Part shown: positions 24,230-41,150 of the stretch, piece by piece
Layout: every line of letters begins with the position of its first letter
How positions within the stretch are numbered: the stretch's first letter is position 1
Origin: Sapria himalayana
Taxonomy: Eukaryota; Streptophyta; Magnoliopsida; Malpighiales; Rafflesiaceae
Length of the DNA: 64,000 bases
NCBI GenBank assembly: GCA_029783825.1
Contig: JAREIK010003090.1
Coordinates: 347,206-411,205 of the forward strand
Direction of reading: 5' to 3'
Translations under genes and position numbers: made by a program
The notes under the pieces: generated by a model
Database searches by the model: none
Told to the model about the DNA's origin: nothing
What the model saw: only the letters and a program-made list of their open reading frames with translations

Positions 24230-24951
24230 GATATATAGACAGACAGAATTACTAACTGACACATAGAAACATAGACATATAAATACATAGATAGATAGAA
24301 AAATAGATAGATAGACAGATACATAGATAGTTTGAAAGATAGATTGATATATTGATTGATAAATAGATATATAGATAGATAGATTGATTGATTGATAAAC
24401 AGATAGATAGACAAATAGATAGGAAGATAGATAAACAGATTGATTTATTGATTGATAGAAAGTTAGATAGATAGATAGATAGAAAATAGATAGACAGATA
24501 GAATGACAGATAAATAGACAATGAAATAGATAGATAGATAGACCAATATATAGACACATAGATGGACAAATAGATAGTTAGAAAGATAGATTGATACATT
24601 AATCATTAGATTGATAGAAAGATAGATAGTTAGACAGATAGATAGATAGATAAAAAGATAGATATAATATATATAGATAGAAAGATAGATAGGTAGAAAG
24701 ATATATAGAGAGATAGACATACAGACAGATAGATAGATACATAGATAGGTATAAATATATATCAATAGATAGATAGATAGACAAAAATATAGATAGAAAG
24801 ATAGACAAATAGAAAAATAGATATACAAATATAAAGATGGAAAGATAGATAGATAGATCAATACAAAGATAGACAGATAGAAAGACAAAAAGATAGATAG
24901 ATAAATTTATCGATAGATAGATAGATATATAGATAGAGAGATAGATAGACT

Positions 24952-24999
<48 letters not shown>

Positions 25000-26755
25000 C
25001 ATATATAGATAGATTGATAGATATATAAATATAAAGATAGATAGAGAGGTAGATAGAGATATTGAAAGACAAATTCATAGATAGATTTATTGACAGATAG
25101 ATAAATAGATTAAGAGTGAGATAGATAGACAAATAGATTGACAGAAAGATAGACAGAAAGATGCATAGATAGATAGAAAAAGAGATGAATAGATAGATAG
25201 ATAAACAAATAGATAGTAGAAATATATTCATTAGATAGATAGATGGATAGAAAATAGATAGATAGACAGATAGATAGACACTTAGGTAGAAAAATATATA
25301 GATAGATAGATATACAAAAAAATAGATAGTTAAATTGAGAGTTATATAGATAGATACATAGATAGATTGATGGAAAGATAAATCAATAGATTGATAGATA
25401 GATCAATGGATTTATAGATAGAATGATAATATATATACAGATAGATATATAGGTAGATAGATTGATAGGTTGATAGATTGACTAAAGATGGATAAAAAGA
25501 AAAATAGACAGTTAGAAAGATAGATACCTTGATATATAGATATATAGACACATAGATTGACAGATAGATGTACTATTTGATAGACATGTAGATAGATAGA
25601 CAAATACATAGATATATAGATAGATGACTAGATACAAAGATACATAGATATATAGATAATTATACACATAGATAGACACATAGATACAAAGATACATAGA
25701 TGGATAGATATATAGATCAATAGATAGTTATATAATGAAATATATTGATCGATATATAGATAGATAGATGGATATATAAATAAATAGATAGAAAAATAGA
25801 TAGATAGATAGATTGATATATAGAATAATAGATAGATAGAAAGATAGACAGATAGACAGATAGACAGACAGATTGATTGATTGATTGAAAGATTGATAGA
25901 CATATAGATAAATATAATGATAGTTATATTGACAAATATATAAATAGATAGGCAGATAGGTTTATAGAATGATAGAATGATAGAATAATAGAATAATAGA
26001 ATAATAGAATAATAAACAAATATATACAAATTGATAGATAGATAGATAGACAGATATATAGACAGACAGTTAGATAGATAGATATATAGATAGATAAAGA
26101 GATAGATAGACAAATAGATAGACACACAGATAGATAGGTAGGTAGATAAATAGTTATTTAGATAGACACACATATTAATAGATAGATAGGTGGATAAATA
26201 AAAAAATAGATAGATAAATAGATTGATATATATATATATATATTGATAGACAGATAGATAGATATTTAGATAAACAAATAGATAGATGGATGGATAGATA
26301 AATATATAAAGAGACAGATATGCATTCATACAAACAAATAGATAGTCAGACAATGAGGTAGGCAGATAGTAAATCAAGCTGACAGACATAAAAGAGATAG
26401 ACAGTCAGGTTGACCGATAGTTAAAAATGTAGACAAATAGATATATAGATAGATAAATAGATTGTTAGTTAGTTAGTCATTTATTTATATAATTAAATAT
26501 ATAGATAGATAGATGGATAGACATATAGATAGATATATAGATAAATAGACAGACATATAATTATACAGATAGATAGAGATATAGAAAGATTGAATTAATA
26601 ATAGATTCATAGATATTTTTATAGACAAACAATAGACAGATTGATAGATAGATTGAGAGACAAATAGATTAACAGTTTGATAGATATTTAGATAGATAAA
26701 TATATAGACAGATTGAAAGAAAGAAAGATAGATATACAAACATATAGATAGATAG

Positions 26756-26812
<57 letters not shown>

Positions 26813-27287
26813 TAGAAAGACAGACAGATAGACAGATAGATAGATAGATAGACAAATATAATGATAAATAGATAGATAGATAGCTATACAGATATATAGA
26901 TAGAAAGATAGATAGACGCATAGACTAATAGATAGAACAAATATATAGAGAACTAGAAAGATAGATTGATAGACAGATAATTTGACAGATACATTGAAAG
27001 ATAGATAGTCAGATAGATAGATAGATATATAAATAGATAAATAGATAAATAGATAGATAGATGGACAGACAGATAAATAGATAAATAGATAGATAGATAG
27101 ACATAAGATAGATAGAAAGATAGAAAAATCGACAAATAGATACATTGATAGATAGACAAAAAGCTAGATAGATAGATAGATAAATAGACAAATAGATTGA
27201 GATATTATTGTATAGATACATAGATTATAAGATAAATAGGTAGATTGAAATATAGTTAGATAGATAGGTAGATAAATAGATAGATAC

Positions 27288-27320
<33 letters not shown>

Positions 27321-29812
27321 CAAATAGATAGATAGATCTATATATAAATAGAATACAGATGGATAGACATATATATAGATAGTCAGATAGATAGATAGAT
27401 AGACAGATAGTTCGACATATATATAGATAGATAAATAGACAAATAGATAGATAGACATATAGATAGAGAGATAGGTAGATTGATAGACAAATAGATAGAT
27501 AGATTGATTGACACAGATAAATAGATAGATAGAAATACAGAATGATAGATAAATAAATAAATAGATAAATAGATAGATAAATAGATAGATAAATAGATAG
27601 ATATACAAATAGATAGATATAAAGATCAATAGACTGATTAATAGTTAGATAGATATGCAGATAGATAGATAGATCATTTAGATAAATATATATAAATAGA
27701 TAGACAAATAGATAGATAGATAGACAGATAGAAATATAGATAGATAGATAGACAGATAAATAAAGAGGTATATAGATAGATAAGTTAACAGACAGATAGA
27801 TAGATTGACAAATAGATAGGTAGACAAATAGATAGACATATAGACAATTAGTCAGTAAGGCTGACAGACAATAAGACCAAAAGGTACGTAGACAGACATG
27901 TAGATAGATAGGCAGATAAATTTTCAGATAGACATACATATAGATAGACAAACAAACAAACAAATCGACAACTAGATAGATAGATAGACAAACAAACCAA
28001 TAGACAGGTATATAGTCATATATATTGATAGATAGATAGTTTGATAGACTGATTAAAAGATAGATTTATAGATAGAAAGATAGATATATAGATAGATATA
28101 TAGATAGAAAGATAGGAAGATAGATAGATAATTGATATACATATAGATAGACATATAGATAGACATATAGATTGACAGATAGATAGATAAATATATAAAT
28201 AAATATATAGACGGATTGATAGATAGAATGATAAATAGAATGAAAAACAAGTTGATAGTTAGATTGATAGATAGATCATTTGATAGATTGATAATATATT
28301 TATAGATAGATTTATAAACATTTTGATAGAATATATGGATGGATAGATGGATATACATATAGATTTACAAATATATAAACAAATAGATAGATAGATAGAT
28401 AGACAAATATATAGACAAATAGATTTATATATAGTTAAATAGATAGATAGATAGACTAATAGATATAAAGATTTATAGATAGATAGATAGATAGAAAATA
28501 GACAGATCAATAGATAGAAAGATTGATAAATAGTTCAAAAGAATGATAGAAAGATCAATAAACTATTTGATAGATAAATAGATAGAAGGATAGATAGATA
28601 GACTAATAGATAAACTGATAGATAGATAGATAGTTAGTTAGTTAGATAGATATATTGATGCACAACTATTTAGTGAGATATATTGATTGATATATATATT
28701 AATTGATAGATAGATTGATAGACTGATTAAAAGACACATTGATACATAGAATAATAGATAGTTTAATAGATAGATAGATAGTTACATAGATTGATTGATT
28801 AATAGATAGATAGATAGATAGATAGATTGATTGATTAATAGATAGATAGATAGATAGAAAAACAAATATATAGATAGATAGTATATACATAGTTAGACAA
28901 ATAAATATATAGATATATAGACAGATAGATAGGCAGATAGATAGACTTATAGATAGTCATATTTAAAGGCAAAAAGATAGATAGATAAATAGTTAGATTG
29001 GTTGATTGATTGATAGATAGTAGATTGATAAATAAATAAATAGACAAATATATAGATATATAGAAATCTAGATGGATGGATAGACATATAGATAAAAAAT
29101 AGATATATAGAAAGATAGATAGATACATAGAAAAATAAACAGATAGATAGATAGATAGATAAATAGATAGATTATTAAATAGATAGATAAATAGATTATT
29201 AGATAGATACATAGGCTAAAAGATAGATAGATAGATAGACAGATAGATAGACAGATAGATAGCCAGATAGATTGCCAGATAGATAGCCAGATAGATATCA
29301 AAATAAATAAATAAATATATATGTAGACAAAAAGATAGATTGATAAATAGATAGATAGATTAATTGATATAAGGGTAGACAGATTGATAGACTTATGAAT
29401 CACATATAGATAAACACATAGAGAAGGAGAGATAGATAGATAGATATATAGATAAATATACAGATATATAAACAAATAGATAGACAAATAGATAATCATT
29501 TAAATAAATAGATAGACAGACAACTAGGTAGGCAGATAGTCAAGCAGGTAGATAGTTAGGCAGGCAGATAGAGAGTCAGGCAGGTGGGAAGACAGAATGA
29601 TAAACAGTTTGATAGACTTATAGAAAGGCAGTCATACAAACAAATAAACAGACAGACAGACAGACAGATAGTTAGATAAATAGTTTGTTAGACATAATGA
29701 TAGATAGATTGATAGATAGATAGATTGATTGATTGACATATTGATCATTTTGATAGACAGATAGATAGATAGATAGTTAATTAGATTGAATCATAGAAAT
29801 AAAGATAAATAG
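23660..29812 (+). repeat. Degenerate TAGA/GATA tetranucleotide array, second block
   Basis: TAGA polarity runs throughout, with TTGA, GACA and GAAA variants. Embedded (TA)n runs lie near 24195-24226, 24957-24993 and 26757-26808. GC-richer patches of GGCA/CAGG units occur near 26335-26410, 27840-27910 and 29520-29600. Long minus-strand Tyr/Leu/Ser/Ile open frames here (up to 253 codons) are artefacts. No gene seen. Confidence 0.97.
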
Positions 29813-31204
29813 ATTTGTTGGTAATGCTGCTCTAGGCTTATAGTATGGACTTGGTATTTTAACTATTGTGAGAATTTAATTATTTAATTAATTTTAATGT
29901 TTAATATATATAATGTCTTTGAATGATATTTTTAATTATTCTAAATATCCCAAATTGGTTTTTATTATGAGAATAATAATGAATTAAGATTAGTATAAAG
30001 TTTGATTGCTATTCATGGGTTTAATATGTGTATGATATACAATTTAAATTTATATCTATTTGCTTAGAATAAATTTTGAATAGCCCCATCTTGAAATTAA
30101 TACATGGTTCAAAGTCATAATTTAATCTCTAATAGTTGCATCATTAAAATCCTATGACTTGAGATTGCTTTATTTCTTAACATAAAGAATATTATGCTTT
30201 GATATAATCAACGTTGTCTTTAACCAGATGACTATAAATGTTATACTTGAAGATAAAAAGAATTATGATGTTAGATATAAATAATTAAAATAGAATTTGT
30301 CCCTCTTATTATATGAGAGATACATTTGGGGCCCCTCTACAATTGAGACTGAGAAATGCATGACTATGCTCAAATAAATTGATGAAGATTAATGTCATTT
30401 TTTTACTCTCTCTAATTGAGTCTTGTGTAATCAAAGATAGTGTGATATAAGGTTAACAATTTTCATATCTTATATTCTATCAAGATATCGTGAAATAAAA
30501 GGATTGTCATTAATAATATTATGGTTGCCTCGAATCATGAGTTTTTCATTTAATTTGAGCTGTCATAATATCTTGCTAGAGGTCACTTATGACTTGTTGG
30601 ATCAAAATGTGAGATAGGCCTACTGCCAATATTAATTAAACCTATAGGGTCACACATTAAGAATTAATAATAATGGTTATGGTTTTTGACTCTCTGTATT
30701 AATTTAAAATAATAAGATTATTTTAAATTATAAATAACAATTAGTTTTTATTAAATTTTGAAAAAGTTTAAATTCTTGATTTAAATAAATAATAAATCTG
30801 TTATATTTTCTTAATGGAAAAGAAAATAATCAGTAAAGAGTTTTTTAAAATAGTTAAAAATATAATAATATATAAATTTGATTCCTTATCTGATAAATAT
30901 TTGAATTTAAATTGTTCTTATTTAAAAGAGTTTTAAATATATAATAATATAATATTCATTTATGACTTAAATGCTAGCAGACACACACACACACACACTG
31001 AGGTGTGAGACATATATGGTGGTAACCATCATCTTATTCTTAGAGAATAACCAAAACATAGAGAAGGAAAAGAAAAACCAAAATTTTGTTGTAAAAAGAT
31101 GAATATAAACTAGCGTTCAATAAGATCGTTTATAATTTGATCATGGGTGTATACATGGAAAAGGTGATTACTTTTCACAAAGGCAACATCTTTGAAGATC
31201 TAAA
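29813..31204. other. Unique 1.39-kb interruption of the array, possible solo LTR
   Basis: Non-repetitive AT-rich DNA sits between two array blocks of the same polarity, as an insertion would. It could run from TGTTGG at 29816 to a CA at 31188, a plausible LTR length. However, the adjoining 5-mers (agatt and tcttt) do not match, and no primer-binding site, polypurine tract or coding is visible. A (CA)n run lies near 30981-30999. The insertion reading is inference. Confidence 0.35.
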
Positions 31205-31837
31205 TAAACCAAGACCAAGAAAGATATATAGAAAGATAGAGAGATAAATAGAGAGATAGACATATAGATAGGCAGACAGATAGAAAGAAAGAAAAATTGG
31301 TAGTAAAATAGATAGATTGATAAATAGGTTTATACATATATTGATAGATAGATAGAGAGACAGACAGATAGATAGATAGATATATAGACAAATAGATAGA
31401 TAGATTTATTTATAAATTAATAGATAGTTAGATTGATAGACAAATTTATAGACAAATTTATAGAGAGATTTATAGGCATATTGATAGATAGATAAATAGA
31501 AAAAATAGATTGACGAATAGATAGACAAATAGATAGATAGAATAATTAATAGATTATTAGACTGATAGATAGACTAATTTATAGACAGACAAACAGATAG
31601 ATAGATAAATTAATAAATAGATAGATAAATAGAAATAGAGATAGATAAATAGATTGATAGATAAAAAAATAAATAGATAGATAGATAGATAGATAAAAAA
31701 ATAAATAGATAGATAGATAGATAGATAAAAAAATAAATAGATAGATAGATAGACAAAAAAATAAACAGATAAATAAATAGATAGACATACATATAAATAG
31801 ATATATTGATATACAATTAATAGACAAATAGACAAAC

Positions 31838-31868
<31 letters not shown>

Positions 31869-34282
31869 AATAGATTGACATATAGATAGAAAGAAAGAAA
31901 GATAGATATATAGATAAAAAGATAGATAGAATGACAGATTGATAGACAGAGAAATAAATAGATAGATAGAAATATAGATAGATAGATAAATAGAAATATA
32001 GAAAATAGATAGGCAAATAGATAGACAGATAGATAGACATATAGATTAACAAATTATTAGAATGATATATAGAAGATTGACAGGCAGACAGAAAGAAAGA
32101 TAGATAAAAAAAGATATCTAGATAGAAAGATTGACAAATAGATACACACAAAGATATATATATAGATAAAAAAGAGATAGACATATAGAGATACAAATAA
32201 TAGACAAATAGATAGACATATATATAGATAGAGAAATAAATAGAGAAATAGATGAACATATAGAAAAATAGAAAAATAAATAGATAGATAGAAAAGCAAA
32301 TAGAAAGAAAGTTAGATATATAGACACATAGATAAACATGTAGATAAACAAATAGATAGACATAAAGAAAAATAGATAGACAAAAAAAGACAAATAGATA
32401 TTCAAATAGATAGATAGATAGACAGACAGATAGATATAGAGAATGATAGATAGATAGATAGATAGATAAAAAGAAAGAAAGACATATATAATGTAGATAG
32501 ATAAATATATAAATAGATAGAAAGACATATATGTAGAGAAATAGATAGATAAATAAATACACATAAAGATATATAGGTAGATACATAGATAGATAGACAC
32601 ATATATAGATAGATAAATAAATAAACAGATAGATAATCATATAGATAGAATGATAGATAGATATATAAATTGAAAGGAATAAAGAAAGAAAGATAGATAG
32701 ATAGATAGAAAGTTTGATAGATTGATTAATAGATTGATTGATAGATATATTAATAGTATATTAATAGATATATTAATAGATAGATTAATAGATAGATTAA
32801 TAGATAAATTGAAAGACATATTAATATATAGATTCAGAGATAGATTGATAGACATTTTGGTAGACAGATTGATAAATAGATTGATAGACAAAAAGATAGA
32901 TAGATTGATATATAGATATATAGAGAGAAAATTAGATAGACAAATAGATAGACATAAAGATACATAGATAATTAGAGAGATAGATAAAAAGTTTATTTGA
33001 CATATAGATAGATAGATAGATAAACATTAAGATAGATAGATAGATATACAAATAGATAGATAGAAAGATAGAAAGATACTTATACATATAGATACATAGG
33101 ATAGATTGATATATTGATAAATAGACAAATAGATATATAGACGGATAGACAGATCGATAAATAGATAGATAGATGGGCATCTAGATGTACTGAAAGATAT
33201 ATAGATAGATAGGTAGATAGATTGATAGATATATAGATAGATATATAGACAAATAGATAGACAGATAAATAGACAGATCGATAGATAGACATATAGATCG
33301 GTAGATTGATAAATAAAATTGATTTAAAGATTAATAGGTAGATTAATATATAGATTAATAGAAAGATTGATAGATAGATTGATAGAAATTTTGGAAGGTA
33401 GATAGATAGATAGATTCATAGATAGATTGATCGATAGATTGATCAATAGAATTATAGATAGATAGATAGATTGATTGATAGATATATTAATAGATAGATT
33501 AATAGACAGATATATATAGATTGATAGAAAAATAGATAGACAGATAAATATATAGATAGATAGATAGACAGATAGATAGATTAATTTAAAGATAGATAGG
33601 TAGAAAGATAGACAGACAGATAGATAGATAGATATATAGATATAAAGATTAATTTAAAGATGGATTGGTAGATATATAGACAAACAAATAGATAGATAAA
33701 AAGAAATATAGATAGATAGTTAGATAGAAAGATATATGGATAAATAGACATATAGCTATGTAGACAGATAGACAGACAGACAAATAGAAAGATAGATAGA
33801 TAGATAGATAGGTATTCATATAGATAGATAGACAGATATATAGATAGCAAATAGATAGTTATAAAGATTGGATAAAAAATTGATAGATTGATAGATAGAT
33901 AAAAAGATAGGTAGAGAAATAGATAGATATGTTTATAAATAGATTAATAGATAGATAGATTGATAGAAAAATTGATAGACAAATTTATAATGATATTGAT
34001 AGACAGATAAATAGACAAATATGTTGACAAATAGTTAGATATAATGATTACCATATTATTAAACTAATAGATAGACTAATTTATAAGCATAAAGATAAAT
34101 AGATAGATAGATAAATTAATAGATAGATATAAAGATAGAAAAAAAATAGATAGAAAGAAAGAAAGATAGATAGATATATAGATAAAAAATAGATATATAG
34201 AAAGATAGACAAAAAGAAAAATAGATAGTTAAATAGATAGATAGACATATTGATAGATAGATAGATATACAAATAATAGACA

Positions 34283-34338
<56 letters not shown>

Positions 34339-34575
34339 GGTAGATAGTCTAATACATAGACAAATATATATACAAATAGATAGCCAAATAGATAGATAGA
34401 TTGTTGATTGACTGATAGATTAATGGATAGATAGATAGACAGATAGATATATAGATAAATAGACAGAATGAATGATAGATAGATAGGCAGATAGACAGAC
34501 AGATAGATAGATAAATAGATATATAGATAGATTGATAGTTAAATAGATAGAAAGATAGATAGGTAGGTAGATATA

Positions 34576-34623
<48 letters not shown>

Positions 34624-37600
34624 AAAAATGATAAATAGATAGATAGATAGGTTGGTAGATAGATAGATAAAAAAATAGATAGATAGATAGATATATATAT
34701 AGATAAATTAATTGATATTTAGACTAATAGATAGACCATTAGATAGATAATTAGTTAGATAGAAAGATAAAATGATCGGCAAAAAGATAGACATATTGAT
34801 ATGCACAAAGATAGATAGATACATAAAAAATAGATAGACATATAGATACTCAGATATATAGACAAATAAAAGGCAAATAAATATACATATATATAGATAG
34901 ATAAATACACAAATAGATAAACAAATAGATAAACAATTAGAAAGATATATAAATAAATAGATAGATATATAGTTAGAAAGTGGATAAATAGATAGATTGA
35001 TTGATTGATTGAAAAACAAATAGATAGATAGATAGATAGACATAAAGATAGACATAAAGATAGACATAAAGATAGACAAGTAGATAAATAGATTGAAAGA
35101 TAGACAAATAAAAGAGAAATAAACATACATATATATCGACAGATATATAGAAAAATAGATATACAAATAGTTAGAAAGATTGATAGATATATATATATAT
35201 ACCAAAATATAGATAGATTGATTGATAGCTAGATAGATAGGTAAGAAAGACATATAGAATGATCGATAGATTGATAGATTGATAGATTGATAGAGAAATA
35301 GATATATAAATAGAGAGATAGGTAGATAGGTGGATAGATAGACAGATAGATATATAGATAGATAGAAACATAGATAGACACATAGATAGATAGATAGATA
35401 GACAAACAGATAGTTGGACAAATAGATAGATATAGATAGATAGAATGATTGACATATATGTAGGTAGATAGATAGATAGATATAAAGATAGATAAATAGA
35501 TATAAATATTGATAGACAAATTGATAGATTGATAGACAGATTGATTGAAACATTGATAGATAGATTAATAGACAAAGAGATAGATAGATTGATATATACA
35601 CAGATATAAAGAATTATAGATTAATATATAGATGGAAAGATTGATATATATTTAGATAGATTTATAGCAAGAGTATTAAACATATAGATAGATAAATAGA
35701 TAGACAGATAGATAGATAAATTAAGATAGAGAAATAGAAAATTAGAGAGATTGAAAGAGAGACAAATAGAGAGACATATAGATAGACAAATAGATATATA
35801 AAAAGATAAAAAATACATATACATATAAATAGATAGGATATATATATATATATAGATAGATAGTTAGTTAGTTAGATATATAGGCAGATAGAGAGACAGA
35901 CAGAAATATAGATAGATAGTCAGATTTATCGATAGATATATTGATAGATAGATAGAAATATTGATAGACAAATAGATAGGCAATTTTGATTGATAAATAG
36001 ATAGACAGACATAAAGATAGGTAGAATAATAAATAGACTGTTTAAAAGATATATTAAGAGACAGATTGATAGATATATTAATAGATAGATTAATATGTAG
36101 TTTGATAGATAGATTAATAGATAGATTGATAGATTGATTGATAGACATTTTGATAAATAAATAGATTGATTGATTGATAGACAAAAAGATAGATTGATAA
36201 ATTAATATATAGATAGATAGATAGACAGAATAATACATAGATTATTAGAAAGATAGATAGATAGATTATTAGACATAAAGATAGATAGACATTAAGATAG
36301 ATAAATAAAAAATAGATAGATAGATAGATAGACAAATTGTTAGATAGATAGATAGACTGATAGATTGATAAATATTTAGACATATAGATAAGCAAATAGA
36401 TAAATAGAAAGATAGATATGCATATATATAAATAGGATAGATAAATATGTTGACAGATAGATAGATAGATAGGCAGATAGATAGCTAGAGAGATATATAT
36501 ATATATATGTATATAGATAGATCGATAGATATATAGAAAGATATATAGAAAGATTGAAAGACAAATAGATAGACAGGTTGAAAGATAGATAGACATATAG
36601 ATTAGAATATTGATAAATAAATATATTGAAAGATTAATATGTAGATTGATATATCGATTAAAAGACTGAACGATAGAAAGATGAATATATAAATTGAATG
36701 AAAGATAAATAGATTGTTTGTTAGATAGATTGATAGTTCAATTGATAGATAGATTATTAGCTAGATTAATAGACATATATAGAAAGATTGATTGAGAGAT
36801 AGATAGACAGATAGATAAGTAAATAGTTAAATAAATTGACAGATATATCGATAGAAAGATTGATAAATAGAAATAATTATAGACAGATTGATATACAGAT
36901 TGATAGATATATTAATAGATAGATTATAGACAAATTGATAGACAGATTAATAACTAGATTGAAACCAGATTTATAGATAGATTGAAAGACAGATGGATAG
37001 GCAGATTGGTTGATTGATTGATTGAAAGACAGACAAATAGATTAATAGATAGATAGATAGATAGAGAGATAAAAGTTAATTTATTTGTATATATAGATAG
37101 GCTGAGAGATAGACTATTAAATAGATAGATAGTTAGATAGGCAGAAAGAAAGACAGATATATAAGGATATAGTTAGATAGATAGATAGATAGATAGACGT
37201 AATTATAGATAGAAAGTTATATAGATAGATAAGAAATAGACAAATAGATAGGTACATAGATAGATAGTTAGATAGAAAGATAGAAACATTAATTGATTGA
37301 TAGATATATATATATAGGTAGATAGATGGATAGATAGATAGATATATAAATAGATAGACAAATATCTTGATAGACACATAGATAGACAAATTGATATTCA
37401 AATAGACTGACGTAGAGACTATTAGATAGATAATTTTATAGACAAATTGTTAAATAGATTGATAGATAAAACATATATAGATTGATAGACATATTGATAG
37501 ACACATATATAGATAGATAGTTAGACAAATTGATAGATATATTGATAGACAGATTAATAGATAGACAGACAGAGAGATAGAGAGATAGACACACAGATAC

Positions 37601-37703
37601 AAAGATAGATATATAGATAGATAGATCTATACACAGATAGATAGAGAGATTGATAGACATATTTATAAATATAATTATAGATAGACTGATAGTCATATTG
37701 ATA

Positions 37704-37742
<39 letters not shown>

Positions 37743-40596
37743 AAACATATACATAGATGTATAAATAATCAGATAAATAGATAGATAGACATATAGATAA
37801 AAAGATTAATATATAGGTAGATAAATAGATAGATATATGGATAGATAAAGACATAGATAGAAATATAGATATATATATATATACACACACACATATAGCT
37901 AGACTGATAATAGAAACAGATATAGATAGATAGATAGTTTGTTAGTTATTTAGTTAGATGAAAAGATTGACAATTAGATAAATATATAGATAGATAAAAA
38001 ATTAGATAGATAGATAGATACATATTAATTTAGACAGATAGATTGATATATAGATAGTCAAATAGATAGAAAGATTGATTGACAAATTAATAGTCAGGTT
38101 TATAGACTTATTAATAGATAGATTGAAAGAAATATTGATAGATAGATTGAAATAAAGATTGATAGAAAGATTGATAGGCAGATTGATTTACAGATTAATA
38201 GATAGAGTGATAGATAGATTGATAGTTAGATTGTTAGACATATTGAATGACAGATTGATAGACAGATTGAAAGACATATTTATAGATTAATTGATATATA
38301 GATTGGTAGACATATTAATAAATAGTTAATAGACACATATAGATAGATTTATAAAAAGATAGATAGATGGATAGATAGAAAGATATATAGATAGATAGAC
38401 AAATAGATTGAGTGATTGAAAGACAAATAGATAGATAGATAGATAGATAGATAAAAGATTGTTTATTTTATATATAGACAGACAGATAGATAGAAAAATA
38501 AATTGATAGATAGTTAGATAGTTAGATAGGCATAAAGAAAGAAAGATAGATGGGCAGATAGTTAAATAGATAGATAGACATAAATATATATAGAAAGTTA
38601 TATAGATAGATATGAAAATAAATATACAGATAGATAGAAGGTTATAGAAATAGATATGTAGATAGATAGATAGTTAGATAGAAAGGAAGAAAAAAGATAG
38701 ATATACATATAGATGGATCGATAGATGGCTATATAAATAGATAGACAATTATCTAGGCATAAACATAGATATTAAAAAAGATATACAAATAGACTGACAT
38801 AGAGATTATTAGATAGATAATTTCATAGACAAATAGTTAAATAGATTTTTAGACAAAACATAGATAGATTGATACACATATTGTGATAGATATGTAGATA
38901 GATAGTTAGACAAATTGATAAATATATTGATAGACAGATTGATAGATAGAGAGAAAGTGAGACAGAGAGATAAATAGATAGATAGATATATACAAAGATA
39001 GATAGAGTGATTGATAGTCATAATTATAACGAGATTTATAGACAGACTGATAGTCATATTGATGGACACATTGATAGACAAAATGATAGATAGATTGATA
39101 GATAGATTAATAGATAGATTGATAAACATATAGATTGATATATATATATAGACACAGATAGAAAGATAGATATATAGAGGGATAGATAGACTGACACAGA
39201 TAAATAGACACATAAAGATATAGATAGATAGTCAGATAGATAGATAGATAAATATTTAGATTGACAGATAGATTGATAGATATGTTGAAAGATAGATTGA
39301 TAGAAAGTATGAAAGACATATAGGTAGATAGATATGCAGACATATTGATAGAAAGATTTATAGCTAGATTGATAGACACACTGAAAGAAAGATTTATAGA
39401 CAAATAGATAGATAGATATATAGATAGATATATAGGTAGATAGACAAAAAGATAGGTAGTTAGATATATAGATAAATAAACATAGAGATTTACAAATAAA
39501 TAATTGGTAAGATAGATAGAAAGATAGATAAATATATAGCTATAGATAGATACATAGATGCATAGATAAATAGATTGAGAGACAGATAGACATATAGATG
39601 GATTGATAGGTAGGTAGGTAGATAGATATGTAGGTAGGTAGATAGATAGATAGACAGATTGATATATAGATAGATAAACAAATAGATAGATAGATAAATC
39701 ATTTGTTAGATAGAGAGATAAAAAGAGATAGGTAATTTGATAGATAGATATCCAAATGACAGATAGGGATATACATAAATATATAAACAACCAAACATTA
39801 AGATTTATGATATATAGTATGATATACAAATTATTAGGCATATTTATTGACAGATACATAAAGTGTTTGATAGAGAAATATATAGACATATATATAAAAA
39901 ATATATAAACAAATAGATAAACATATCAATAGATAGATATATAGATATTTAGATAGATAGATAGTTATATAGATATATAGATACATAGATTGATAGATAG
40001 TATTATATATAAAATGATAGAAAGATTGATAAATAGATAGATAGGCAAATAGATAGAAAGATAGTTATATAGATAAACATATAAATAGATAGAAAGATAG
40101 ATAGATATATAAATTTATAGACCTTTAGATAGATTGATAAAGGCATATAGATAGACAAATTGTTAGATATATAGATAAAGAGATAGATAGATATACAAAT
40201 TGATATACAGATAGATATAAATATAGACAGAATAATAGATATAAATATTGATAGATATATAGATAGAATTGTAGATAGATAGATAGATAGATAAAGAAAT
40301 ATATAAACATATAGATAGATAGATTTAAAGATAGTTTTGATAGACATTGAAATTGACAGATAGATAGACCCATAATAGAAAAATAGATAAACATAGATAT
40401 AGACAGATACATAGACAAATAGATATATAGATAGATAGTTATAAAGATAGATAGACAAACATAATGAAAAATAGATAGATAGATAGATAGATAGAAAGAA
40501 ATAAAGATAGATAGAATGATAGATAGAAATACAGAAAGATAGACAGTTATATAAATAGATAGATTGGTATATTAATAGATAGAGATATAAACAGTC

Positions 40597-40631
<35 letters not shown>

Positions 40632-41150
40632 GATAAATAGATAGAAATATAGATAGATAGACACATAGATAGATCGATAGATAAACAAATAGATAGATAG
40701 AATAATCGACAGGCAGAAAGATAGATAGGCAGATAGATAGACAAATATATACATAGATAGATAGATATAAATATTGATAGACATTAATAAATAGATTTAA
40801 TGATAGATGATTGATAGATAAAAAGATAGATAGATTGAAAGATAGATTGATAGATAAAAAGATTGATTGATTGATTGATAGATAGATAAACATATAAATA
40901 GCCAGATTGATAGATAGATTAATAAACATATTATTAGAGATTAGATAGAAAGATAGTTATATAGTTAGACAAATAGATAAATAGAAAGATAGATAGATAG
41001 ATAGATAGATAGGTAAGTAGATAGAAAGACTAAAAGATATATAAATAGATATATAGATAGATAGGTAGGTAGATAGTTAGTTAGTTAGATAGATAAATAT
41101 ACAAATAGATAGATTTATTGATAAATGAGAGTAGCCATATAGGATAGATG
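31205..41150 (+). repeat. Degenerate TAGA/GATA tetranucleotide array, third block
   Basis: This is the longest unbroken block, about 9.9 kb of TAGA polarity. (TA)n runs lie near 31838-31863, 34288-34331, 34595-34620 and 40597-40623. Sub-blocks are rich in TTGA/TTAA (for example 36030-36200 and 36600-37030) or in TAGATAAAAAAATAAA (31660-31760). The 353-codon minus-strand open frame near 31579-32640 is an artefact of the repeat. No gene seen. Confidence 0.97.
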
